Positions 1-6,677 of a DNA stretch of 6,701 bases are shown one piece after another. The notes under the pieces were generated by a model, which did no database searches, was not told the origin of the DNA, and was given only the letters and a program-made list of their open reading frames with translations. Where the stretch lies: positions 1 through 6,701 of the forward strand of contig CAMFCK010000047.1 in NCBI GenBank assembly GCA_945948775.1, read 5' to 3'. Numbering within the stretch: the stretch's first letter is position 1; each line of letters begins with the position of its first letter. The translations under genes and the position numbers were made by a program. Origin of the DNA: an uncultured Clostridia bacterium. Lineage in GTDB: Bacteria; Bacillota; Clostridia; UBA1381.

Positions 1-752
1 ATACAAATATACAGCCACAGCATTAAAAGCACTATCGCAGCCAGGCTGCCGTAACCATAAGAATAATTAGAATAATTTTCTATATACAGCGAAAATATAG
101 CAGAAAAAACTATCCATCCGACCGTTGAAAATATAGCCCCGGCCATCTGATGTATTAAAAGCCTTCTTCCCGAAAAGGATCTATAGACAAAAGCAAAGAA
201 AAAGCAAAAGACGATAAGCATCACAATACCGCTCATTCTCTGCATTCTGTCAAATATCTCTCCGAGCGCTGAATACCGTCCGGAAACCCCCCGCACAATG
301 CTGCTGCCGATAAGCGCCAAAAGCAGCATTCCTATAAAGACGGCAGTTTGTATAAGCGAGCCAGCTATGCCGCGGACAAAACCGTCCGGCTCCGGAATGC
401 GATAAACCCTCCGCACACCGCGCGCAACAGCCGCAACGCCCCGCGACGCCGGCCAGAGCGCAGTTACTGCCGACAACGATATTACCGTTCCTGCCGATTT
501 CGTATACAATTCACCTATCACACTGTCCAAAAAATCATGCAGGGTGACCGGCACGATGGCATTGACTGCCGCAATTACCTCATCATAGCCCAACGGAGCT
601 ACATATTGCGCCAGTGACAGCAAAAGCATAATAAACGGTATGCCGGCAATAATCACATAAAACGACGCCTGCGCAGCATAGACAGTAACGCTATCGCTGT
701 CTATACGCTCAATCATATCAGATAAAAAAGCCTTTATTTTCTTCAAGCACAC
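1..752 (-). CDS. YihY/BrkB-family integral membrane protein, partial (C-terminus beyond left edge)
   Basis: My translation of the minus strand is open from 752 to the window edge, giving about 250 residues with no stop. What I see: a short basic N-terminus, a hydrophobic segment near residues 30-52, the motif LWPASRG near residues 107-113 followed by a GVRRVY stretch, then three more hydrophobic segments and a closing YGYGSLAAIVLL stretch. This order, especially W-x-A-S-R-G and the late YGSL-type motif, is characteristic of the YihY/BrkB family (PF03631), whose members usually have about 280-300 residues, so roughly the last 30-50 are missing. The family has no agreed biochemical role; the old RNase BN label was withdrawn, so I give none. 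The start is uncertain: GTG at 752 lies one base past the trkH stop and 4 nt after an AAGGTG site (762-757); TTG at 746 and ATG at 716 are in-frame alternatives. Its position says it is co-transcribed with trkA-trkH. Confidence 0.87.
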   Translation of the reverse strand, partial: MCLKKIKAFLSDMIERIDSDSVTVYAAQASFYVIIAGIPFIMLLLSLAQYVAPLGYDEVIAAVNAIVPVTLHDFLDSVIGELYTKSAGTVISLSAVTALWPASRGVAAVARGVRRVYRIPEPDGFVRGIAGSLIQTAVFIGMLLLALIGSSIVRGVSGRYSALGEIFDRMQRMSGIVMLIVFCFFFAFVYRSFSGRRLLIHQMAGAIFSTVGWIVFSAIFSLYIENYSNYSYGYGSLAAIVLLMLWLYIC

Positions 753-753
753 A

Positions 754-2193
754 TCACACCTTCCAGAGTGAGCGCGAGAACAGCGCCAGAATCGGGAACA
801 GCTCAAGTCTGCCCAAGAGCATATTGATGCACAAAACTATCTTTGAAAAGTCTGACAGCGCCGCAAAATTTCCCACAGCGCCGATTGATTCAAAGCCGGG
901 TCCGACATTATTCAGACACGTCACCACTCCCGAAATACTTTCTGTAAAGGTCAGATTATCAAAAGACAGCAGCAGTACTGATATTCCCACAATAAACATA
1001 TATACAATTATGTACGCAGCTATTCCTGAAACGACAGAGGGCTCTAACACCTTTTTGTCAAAGGTGATGCTTCTTACAATTCTCGGACTGCCGACATGCT
1101 TAATTTCACGCAAACCGAGCTTTGCAAGAATTATCACGCGTATAATCTTTATTCCGCCGCCGGTCGATGATGAACAGCTACCTATAAACATTAACAGAAA
1201 AATCACAATCTTTGACGCCGTAGGCCACAAAGCATAATCAACACAGACAAAACCGGTGGTGGTAATGGTTGATGACACCGTAAAAAAGGCCTGCCTTACC
1301 GTCTCGGCGGTGCTACCTGCAATGCCTGAAATATTAAACGCAACTACAACTGTAGCTGCCGCTACAACAATAAGATAACACCTTAATTCTTCACTTTTCC
1401 AAATGTCCTTAAGCCTGCCGTGTAGCAGCAGAAAGTACATACCGAAATTAACTCCGAACATCAGCATAAATATGCCTATAACATATTCGCAGTAGACGCT
1501 GTTATATGCCGCAATACTTGCATTTTTAATTGCAAAGCCTCCTGTGCCGGCAGTTGCAAAGGCAGTAACAATCGCGTCAAAAAGCGGCATTCCGCCAAGC
1601 AGAAGAAAGACTATTTCCAAAACTGTCAGCCCCATATAAATAACATATAATATCTGAGCTGTATATTTAGTTTTTGAAACAAGTTTATCCGCCTTCGGCC
1701 CCGGCGTTTCGGCTCGCATGATATAAAAGGTTTTTACATCCTTGTTCGACGTAAGTGCAAGCATCAGCACCAGCACGCCCATTCCGCCTATCCAGTGCGA
1801 AAAGCTGCGCCAGAACAACAGCGAATGCGGCAGGGCTTCTATATCCGTAAGAATAGTCGAACCGGTAGTCGTGAAGCCGGAAACCATCTCAAAAACAGCG
1901 TCAACAGGCGATTTTATCGCACCTGATATGAGAAACGGTGCCGCTCCGAACAGGGATATCAGCAGCCATGACAATACTACAATCAGAAAGCCCTCACCGA
2001 TATATACATTTTTTCTTTTGACCGGTTTTACCGTCATAATCAGTCCCAGTGCCAGCAATATTGCCATGGGAATAAAAAAAGCAAGCTGCCCTGTTTCCTT
2101 ATATATAAAGCTTACGGTCAGCGGCAGCACAAATATAGCCGCTATCGTCAAAAGTATTTTTCCGATTATATGGACAACAGCACCAAAGTTCAT
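754..2193 (-). CDS. trkH: TrkH-family potassium uptake transporter, membrane subunit
   Basis: This is the ion-conducting subunit of a Trk potassium uptake system in the cytoplasmic membrane, working with the cytosolic regulator TrkA encoded just upstream. The 479-residue length fits the family (about 450-500). The four pore-loop filter motifs of the M1-P-M2 repeat architecture are visible: TTGS at 109-112, TAGTGGF at 214-220, TTTGF at 311-315 and NNVGPGF at 428-434. Further hallmarks are GGGIKIIRV at 345-353 and GRLELFPIL near the C-terminus (461-469). Hydrophobic segments fill most of the chain, starting about residues 9-30, 37-54 and 67-90. The ATG at 2193 is preceded by GAGGTG (2207-2202, spacer 8 nt), and that site overlaps the trkA stop codon. 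The gene starts 12 bp after trkA, consistent with coupled expression. All four filter glycines are present, so the protein looks functional. A KtrB-type partner is the alternative, but the tandem-RCK TrkA next door favours Trk. Confidence 0.95.
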   Translation of the reverse strand: MNFGAVVHIIGKILLTIAAIFVLPLTVSFIYKETGQLAFFIPMAILLALGLIMTVKPVKRKNVYIGEGFLIVVLSWLLISLFGAAPFLISGAIKSPVDAVFEMVSGFTTTGSTILTDIEALPHSLLFWRSFSHWIGGMGVLVLMLALTSNKDVKTFYIMRAETPGPKADKLVSKTKYTAQILYVIYMGLTVLEIVFLLLGGMPLFDAIVTAFATAGTGGFAIKNASIAAYNSVYCEYVIGIFMLMFGVNFGMYFLLLHGRLKDIWKSEELRCYLIVVAAATVVVAFNISGIAGSTAETVRQAFFTVSSTITTTGFVCVDYALWPTASKIVIFLLMFIGSCSSSTGGGIKIIRVIILAKLGLREIKHVGSPRIVRSITFDKKVLEPSVVSGIAAYIIVYMFIVGISVLLLSFDNLTFTESISGVVTCLNNVGPGFESIGAVGNFAALSDFSKIVLCINMLLGRLELFPILALFSRSLWKV

Positions 2194-2205
2194 TCAATGC
2201 ACACC

Positions 2206-3561
2206 TCATACAAAAATCTGCGACAGATCCTCAAGATAGCGCTTTGCAGTAACTACCATAACTCTGTCCCCGGCCTCGATAGTGCTTTCACCGTTAGGTA
2301 TAACGAGCTTATTGCGCTTCACTATCCCTGCAATAAGCAGATTTTCGCGAAAACGCAGCTCCTTCAGCTTTACACCCAAATATTTGCCGGTTTTCCCAAC
2401 CTCAAATTCAATCGCCTCAAGCTTTCCGCCGGCGAGCTTGTAAAGCGTCATCACTCCGCTTCCCTGAGCGTTTTGCTTTGCACGCACATAGGACGTTATG
2501 ATATTTGCGGTTATATCCTTAGGGCTTACAACACTGTCAAGACCAAGGCTTGCAACAATCGGCAGAAGATTTGCATTGTTCACCTTTGTTATGACCTTGT
2601 CCACACCCTTTGCCTTTGCAAAAAGCGAAACGATTATGTTTTCCTCATCCACTCCGGTCAGCGCGACCACAGCGTCAAAGGAAAGCAGCCCTTCTTCGAT
2701 CAGCACTTGCTGATTGGTGCCGTCTCCGCAGACAACCTCCGTTTTTGTCAGCGAGGAGCTTATGCGCTCGCAGTTTGCACGGTCGGCTTCAATCACTTTC
2801 ACTCCCATACCCGATTCGCTCAGTATTTTTGCAAGATAAAAGCCTATCGCACCGCCGCCTATTATCATTATACTGCGGATTTTCGGAGTAATTATTCCCG
2901 ACTCCTTCAAAAAATTTGAAAGCTCGGAATGAACCGCCGTAAGATTTATCCTGTCGCCTTCGCGCAGAATATAGTCGCCATTCGGTATTACAACCTCCTC
3001 GCCGCGCTGAACGGCGCAGATCAGCGCACTATACCTGAGCTTGTGACCTATTTCCTTCAGCGACCTGTTGCAAAGCCGCGAATCGGCGGTTACACGCACC
3101 TCAGCCATCTCTATTCTGCCCTTTGCAAAGGTTTCAAGCTTTGCGGCGGCAGGGAATTTGATCATTCTTGCAATTTCGCAGGCAGCGTCCGCCTCCGGGT
3201 TTACCATCATGCTGATGCCCATTTCTTCACGCATGAAACCGGTCTGTTTACGGTACATCGGATCCCTTACTCGGGCGATGACATGCTTTGCTCCCAGCTT
3301 TTTTGCAAAAAGCGCCGACACCATATTTATTTCATCCGCACCGGTAGTTGCAATAAAAATATCTGCTTTAGCCGCTCCCGCCTCATAAAGACTTTCCACA
3401 TTCATTCCGCTGCCACAAACGCCCATGACGTCATATTCCTCTACCAATCTTTCGGTCACGTCAGCGTCGGAATCAAGCACAGTAATATTATGGCCTTCAT
3501 TTTCCAAATGCTCGCAAAGCGTCCTGCCGAACTTTCCTGCGCCGATAATAACTATATTCAT
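2206..3561 (-). CDS. trkA: Trk system potassium transport regulator TrkA (tandem RCK)
   Basis: This cytosolic protein binds nucleotide and gates the TrkH channel-transporter. The 451 residues form two RCK_N/RCK_C repeats, as in classical TrkA (about 450-460) and unlike single-repeat KtrA (about 220). The first Rossmann half opens at residue 1 with the dinucleotide motif GAGKFG (7-12) and an acidic residue D30 after the second strand. The second opens near 231 with GGGAIG (235-240) and E258 in the equivalent place. RCK_C domains fall at roughly 140-220 and 365-451, each containing the IPNG-D/E sequence (192-195, 421-424). I chose ATG 3561 because the conserved MNIVIIGAG start is there and GGGAG lies 6 nt upstream. 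An upstream in-frame ATG at 3612 lies upstream of the -10 box (3601-3606), so it would not be transcribed from that promoter. It is the first gene of trkA-trkH-yihY. RCK_C domains bind cyclic di-AMP in some relatives, which is possible but not shown here. Confidence 0.95.
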   Translation of the reverse strand: MNIVIIGAGKFGRTLCEHLENEGHNITVLDSDADVTERLVEEYDVMGVCGSGMNVESLYEAGAAKADIFIATTGADEINMVSALFAKKLGAKHVIARVRDPMYRKQTGFMREEMGISMMVNPEADAACEIARMIKFPAAAKLETFAKGRIEMAEVRVTADSRLCNRSLKEIGHKLRYSALICAVQRGEEVVIPNGDYILREGDRINLTAVHSELSNFLKESGIITPKIRSIMIIGGGAIGFYLAKILSESGMGVKVIEADRANCERISSSLTKTEVVCGDGTNQQVLIEEGLLSFDAVVALTGVDEENIIVSLFAKAKGVDKVITKVNNANLLPIVASLGLDSVVSPKDITANIITSYVRAKQNAQGSGVMTLYKLAGGKLEAIEFEVGKTGKYLGVKLKELRFRENLLIAGIVKRNKLVIPNGESTIEAGDRVMVVTAKRYLEDLSQIFV

Positions 3562-3567
3562 TATAAT

Positions 3568-3572
3568 CTCCC
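3568..3572 (-). promoter_or_regulatory. Shine-Dalgarno site of trkA
   Basis: GGGAG on the minus strand, 6 nt before ATG 3561. It decides the trkA start: it serves the ATG that opens the conserved Rossmann fold, not the longer in-frame ATG at 3612. Confidence 0.8.
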
Positions 3573-3600
3573 ATAATTTTAGTTTCTGTATTATGAGCAT

Positions 3601-3629
3601 ATTATATACCAAATACTGTGTATTGTCAA
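3601..3629 (-). promoter_or_regulatory. Perfect-consensus sigma-A promoter of trkA-trkH-yihY
   Basis: The minus strand reads TTGACA (3629-3624), a 17-nt spacer, then TATAAT (3606-3601). Both hexamers match the housekeeping consensus at all positions and the spacer is optimal. The stretch upstream is AT-rich (TTAATTAA at 3630-3637), as an UP element would be. Transcription should begin near 3594, giving a leader of about 33 nt before trkA, too short for a riboswitch. No obvious operator overlaps it, so I infer strong, mostly constitutive transcription. Confidence 0.88.
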
Positions 3630-3685
3630 TTTAATTAACATAATTTCTCGCCTATGATAAAAAAGGCCGTGCAGTTGTAGCATAC

Positions 3686-3720
3686 AAAAAATTTGCGGAA
3701 CAGTTAGTCCCTGTTCCGCA
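3686..3720 (-). terminator. Intrinsic terminator after ptsI
   Basis: A perfect 10-bp inverted repeat (arms 3694-3703 and 3711-3720, TGCGGAACAG with its complement) has a 7-nt loop. Read on the minus strand it is followed by AA and six T residues (3691-3686). It begins 11 nt after the ptsI stop codon, so it ends the fruK-ptsH-ptsI transcript and insulates the trkA promoter downstream. The plus-strand side lacks a T-run after the stem, so it is directional. Confidence 0.92.
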
Positions 3721-3731
3721 TTGCTTCTGCT

Positions 3732-5357
3732 CTATTTTGTGCTGCTGTTTATGATTATATCCCTTATAGGCAGGACATACGGAGGCGAAACGGACAGTTC
3801 ATCCACACCCATCTTCAGAAAAGTCCTTGTAAGCGTGGTATCTGCGCCAAGCTCGCCACAGATTCCCGCCCATATTCCTTTATCATGTGCATTTTTAACT
3901 ACCGTTTCTATCAGGCGCAGTATCGCAGGATGATGCGCGTCAAAAAGCTTGTCAAGCTTCTGATTCTGCCGGTCAAGCGCCAGCGTATACTGCGAAAGGT
4001 CATTTGTGCCTATGCTGAAAAAGTCAACCTCCTTTGCAAGAAGGTCGCTTATAACAGCTGCCGCCGGGGTTTCAATCATTATCCCCTGCGTCACTTTGCC
4101 GTATGGGATTCCCTGCGCATCAAGCTCTGCCTTTACCTCCGACATGATTTGCTTTATTGTGTGAACCTCCTCCACAGATATAATCATCGGATACATAATA
4201 CCGATTTTTCCGTACAATGCCGCGCGAAGTATAGCTCTCAGCTGCGTCTTGAAAATTTCTACCCTGTCAAGGCAAATTCTTATAGCGCGGTATCCAAGCG
4301 CCGGATTTTCTTCTTCTTCAAGGTCAAAATAGCCTATCTTCTTATCAGCGCCGATATCAAGCGTCCTGATTATCACCTGTTTGCCTGCCATCGTCTGCGC
4401 AACCCGCTTATATACGGTAAACTGTTCCTCCTCATTCGGATATCTGTCCTTTTCAAGATACAAAAATTCACTTCTGAAAAGACCTATGCCTCCGGCGTCA
4501 TTTTCCAGCACCGCCGCCAGATCCCCCAGACCGCCTATATTGGCATAAACCATGATGTGCTTACCGTCTGTTGTTATATTTTCCTTTCCCTTCAGGCTTT
4601 GCAAAAGACGCTTTTTTTCCTCATGAGCATTTTTTTGCTCACGCATCAGAGCAAGAGTCTCCTCGTCCGGCTCAACATACAGTTTTCCGCTAAAGCCGTC
4701 CACTACAGCCTCTCTGCCGTCAAGGGCGTCAATATCCTCCATGCCGCAGCTGACAACTGCAGGAATGTTCATTGTCCTCGCAAGTATGGCAGTATGTGAG
4801 TTAGCCGACCCCAGCCTTGTCACAAATGCAATTACCTTTGATTTATCAAGCTGCACCGTTTCACTCGGAGCAAGATCCTCCGCCACAATTATACCCGGCT
4901 CGCCGCTGTTTATGCCGCTATTGCTCCTGTTTTGAAGAGTATTTAGTATTCTCTCGGATATATCCTTTACATCTGCCGCCCGTGCCTTCATATATTCATC
5001 ATCCATTGCAGAAAACATCTGCGCAAAATTATCCGCAGTCACACAGACCGCATATTCGGAGTTTACGCCCTCGTTTCTTATGATATTTTCTATCGACTCG
5101 GTAAAATCCGCGTCCTTGAGCATCATCCGGTGTATTTCGAATATCGCGGCATTGCTCTCGCCTATTTCGCGCACCGTTGCGTCATACAGAGCTCCAAGTT
5201 CGCTGTCGGTATCGGAGCACGCCTTACGAAAGCGCTCCGTTTCAGCCTCAACGTCCACAACCTTATACCGCTTTACACAACGCTCATTCTTTTTGTACAC
5301 ATGTATGCGTCCTATCGCAATACCGCCGAATACGCCCTTTCCTGCAAATGTCTGCAT
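3732..5357 (-). CDS. ptsI: PTS enzyme I (phosphoenolpyruvate-protein phosphotransferase)
   Basis: Enzyme I moves the phosphate of PEP onto its own histidine and then to HPr, the first step of all PTS sugar uptake; it is cytosolic. Domains in order: an N-terminal HPr-binding and phosphohistidine region (about 1-225) with active His188 in GSANSHTAILAR, then the PEP-binding barrel (about 255-541). The barrel shows GIGLFRSEFLY (290-300, Arg295), RTLDIGADK (331-339), NPALGYRAIR (351-360), the signature DFFSIGTNDLSQYTLA (445-460) and catalytic Cys500 in GICGE. All key residues are present. The 541 residues are about 30 fewer than the usual 570-575; the chain ends soon after the VLPIRD segment, so the short part is the C-terminal tail. 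The residues before the histidine read GSANSH instead of the commoner GG-x-TSH. ATG 5357 follows AGGAGGGAG (5375-5367, spacer 9 nt), 24 bp after ptsH. Last gene of its operon. Confidence 0.96.
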   Translation of the reverse strand: MQTFAGKGVFGGIAIGRIHVYKKNERCVKRYKVVDVEAETERFRKACSDTDSELGALYDATVREIGESNAAIFEIHRMMLKDADFTESIENIIRNEGVNSEYAVCVTADNFAQMFSAMDDEYMKARAADVKDISERILNTLQNRSNSGINSGEPGIIVAEDLAPSETVQLDKSKVIAFVTRLGSANSHTAILARTMNIPAVVSCGMEDIDALDGREAVVDGFSGKLYVEPDEETLALMREQKNAHEEKKRLLQSLKGKENITTDGKHIMVYANIGGLGDLAAVLENDAGGIGLFRSEFLYLEKDRYPNEEEQFTVYKRVAQTMAGKQVIIRTLDIGADKKIGYFDLEEEENPALGYRAIRICLDRVEIFKTQLRAILRAALYGKIGIMYPMIISVEEVHTIKQIMSEVKAELDAQGIPYGKVTQGIMIETPAAAVISDLLAKEVDFFSIGTNDLSQYTLALDRQNQKLDKLFDAHHPAILRLIETVVKNAHDKGIWAGICGELGADTTLTRTFLKMGVDELSVSPPYVLPIRDIIINSSTK

Positions 5358-5381
5358 AGTCTGCCGCTCCCTCCTGCCGGA

Positions 5382-5639
5382 TTACATATTTTCCTTGATC
5401 AATGCCTGCATTGCTGCAATTGCGGCATCCTCATCTGCGCCGTCCGCTCTTACCGTGATGGTATGTCCCTGCTTTACTCCAAGCCCCATCAGTCCAAAAA
5501 TTCTTTTAGCGTCTGCACTTTTTCCATCCTTTTCAATCGTTATGTCCGACGTAAATTTTACCGCTTCTTTAACAAGAATGCCTGCCGGACGGGCATGCAC
5601 TCCAAGCGGATCTGTTACTGTATAAGTGAATTCCTTCAT
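5382..5639 (-). CDS. ptsH: PTS phosphocarrier protein HPr, with Arg at position 46
   Basis: HPr is the small cytosolic phosphocarrier that takes phosphate from EI and gives it to EIIA domains. The 85 residues match the family length and align without gaps to my recollection of B. subtilis HPr. The active site is GVHARPAG (13-20) with phosphorylatable His15 and Arg17. The regulatory region reads K45-R46-I47-F48-G49-L50-M51-G52: the serine normally found at 46 in Gram-positive HPr is Arg (AGA codon, 5504-5502), and position 52 is Gly. This HPr therefore should not be a substrate for HPr kinase at that site. I chose ATG 5639 because it puts His at position 15; AAGGAAAG (5657-5650) lies upstream with a longish 10-nt spacer. 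An in-frame ATG at 5678 would add 13 mostly polar, charged residues and has AGGT just upstream. The gene lies 50 bp after fruK and 24 bp before ptsI, in the same operon. Confidence 0.95.
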   Translation of the reverse strand: MKEFTYTVTDPLGVHARPAGILVKEAVKFTSDITIEKDGKSADAKRIFGLMGLGVKQGHTITVRADGADEDAAIAAMQALIKENM

Positions 5640-5689
5640 AATTGTATATCTTTCCTTTCTCCGGTCAAATTTATTCATGCATACCTGCG

Positions 5690-6613
5690 CTAAGGCAACA
5701 GGTATCCTTCTCTTATTTCATTATATATTTTCATTATTTCATCTTTTGTCGCAAGGTATTCGGAAAAGACGCTTGCACTGCCTGCCGAAATACCCATAAG
5801 AAGTGCTTTTTTCAGATTATGCTCCTCCATATATCCGGCAATGAAGCCTGCGACCATTGAATCGCCTGCACCTGTAGAATTTACAGGCTTTCCCCTGGGG
5901 GCTGCATGCTTGAATACGCTTTTATCCTCGCATATCAGTATTGCCCCGTCGCCGCCCATTGATACAAGCACATTACGTGCGCCGCGTTCCTGCAGCTCAT
6001 ACGCAGCCGTTATTATATCGCCGTCGCATTTGAGTCTTCGCCCGAAAATTTCGCAAAGCTCATACTGATTAGGCTTAATAAGAAAGGGATGGTATTCAAG
6101 CGTGCCTGTCAGCAGTTCACCTGTTGTATCAACAATAGTATTTACCCCTTTGCCGTCTGCAATTCTTAATATATCACGGTATACCGTTTTTTTTAGCCCG
6201 CTTGGAACCGAGCCTGCAATAACAAGCATATCGCCGCTTTTTATGGCTTCAATTTTTTCCATAAGCAGAGCAAGCGACTTTTCGTCAATCTCCGGTCCGT
6301 CAGCATTTATCTCCGTTTCTGCGTCCGATTTCAGCTTTACATTTACCCTCGACAAGCCTGTCGGAAGCTCCACAAAATCGCTCATGATATTGTATTCCTT
6401 AAGCTTTGCGAGAATTTCTCTGCCGGTAAAGCCCGCCGCAAATCCAAGTGCCGTTGACGGGATACCCAGATTTCCAAGAACTATTGAAACATTTACGCCC
6501 TTTCCTCCGACAAGGTACCTTTCGTTATGCGAACGGTTCACCATACCCTCATGATAATCGGTTACATTCATTATATAATCCAGCGCAGGATTAAATGTTA
6601 TAGTATAAATCAT
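5690..6613 (-). CDS. fruK: 1-phosphofructokinase (PfkB/ribokinase family)
   Basis: The likely reaction is ATP-dependent phosphorylation of fructose-1-phosphate to fructose-1,6-bisphosphate, following PTS fructose uptake. The 307 residues match FruK length (about 300-315). The opening MIYTITFNPALDY is typical of the FruK/LacC branch. Other visible motifs are GGKGVNVS (36-43, substrate loop), AGSVPSG (133-139), KPNQYEL (180-186), VSMGGDGAI (217-225) and the PfkB signature NSTGAGDSMVAGF (245-257) with catalytic base Asp251. Tagatose-6-phosphate kinase (LacC) is the main alternative, since the two are hard to separate by eye. The GAGDSMVAGF form and the PTS neighbours favour FruK. ATG 6613 has a strong site AAGGAAGGA (6629-6621, spacer 7 nt). 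It is the first gene visible in the operon and is followed by ptsH. A fructose EII gene, a frequent partner, is not in the window. Confidence 0.9.
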   Translation of the reverse strand: MIYTITFNPALDYIMNVTDYHEGMVNRSHNERYLVGGKGVNVSIVLGNLGIPSTALGFAAGFTGREILAKLKEYNIMSDFVELPTGLSRVNVKLKSDAETEINADGPEIDEKSLALLMEKIEAIKSGDMLVIAGSVPSGLKKTVYRDILRIADGKGVNTIVDTTGELLTGTLEYHPFLIKPNQYELCEIFGRRLKCDGDIITAAYELQERGARNVLVSMGGDGAILICEDKSVFKHAAPRGKPVNSTGAGDSMVAGFIAGYMEEHNLKKALLMGISAGSASVFSEYLATKDEIMKIYNEIREGYLLP

Positions 6614-6641
6614 TTTATTTTCCTTCCTTGACAGACTGCCT

Positions 6642-6662
6642 GTGATTTTATTATAACATCAC
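6642..6662. repeat. Small inverted repeat centred on the fruK -10 box (candidate operator)
   Basis: GTGAT (6642-6646) and ATCAC (6658-6662) form a perfect 5-bp inverted repeat with an 11-nt spacer. Its centre (6652) nearly coincides with the centre of the TATAAT box. A repressor bound here would block polymerase. Five-bp arms occur often by chance, so this is a weak candidate; no regulator is encoded in the window. Confidence 0.3.
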
Positions 6663-6677
6663 TTTAATCTATATCAG
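6650..6677 (-). promoter_or_regulatory. Extended -10 promoter of fruK-ptsH-ptsI
   Basis: On the minus strand a perfect TATAAT (6655-6650) is preceded directly by TGT (6658-6656), the TGn extended -10 element. A weak -35 CTGATA (6677-6672, four of six consensus bases) lies 16 nt upstream. The leader to ATG 6613 would be about 30 nt. The weak -35 with an extended -10 suits a regulated promoter, but that is inference. Genes further upstream, outside the window, could also read into this operon. Confidence 0.7.

Noticed and set aside
348..617. Plus-strand open frame of 89 codons in the left part of the window.
   Set aside because: It is opposite the YihY/BrkB-like gene, which has family motifs and an uninterrupted frame of about 250 codons.
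2170..2919. Long plus-strand open frame (249 codons) across the trkH/trkA junction.
   Set aside because: It lies opposite trkA, whose motifs are unmistakable, and its translation has no recognisable domain. It is an antisense shadow.
3562..3600. Riboswitch (for example a cyclic di-AMP sensor) in the trkA leader.
   Set aside because: The leader is only about 33 nt and has no stem structure, too short for known potassium- or c-di-AMP-linked riboswitches.
3562..3612. Longer trkA reading frame starting at ATG 3612.
   Set aside because: This ATG lies upstream of the -10 box of the consensus promoter, and the 17 extra residues do not belong to the RCK fold. GGGAG at 3572-3568 serves ATG 3561.
3655..3680. 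Second terminator: the minus strand shows a T-run after GGCC (3667-3658).
   Set aside because: I find no adequate stem before it. The 10-bp hairpin at 3694-3720 accounts for termination.
3885..4799. Long plus-strand open frame (304 codons) opposite ptsI.
   Set aside because: The minus strand encodes intact EI motifs throughout. The plus-strand product is rich in Cys, His and Arg without a family pattern.
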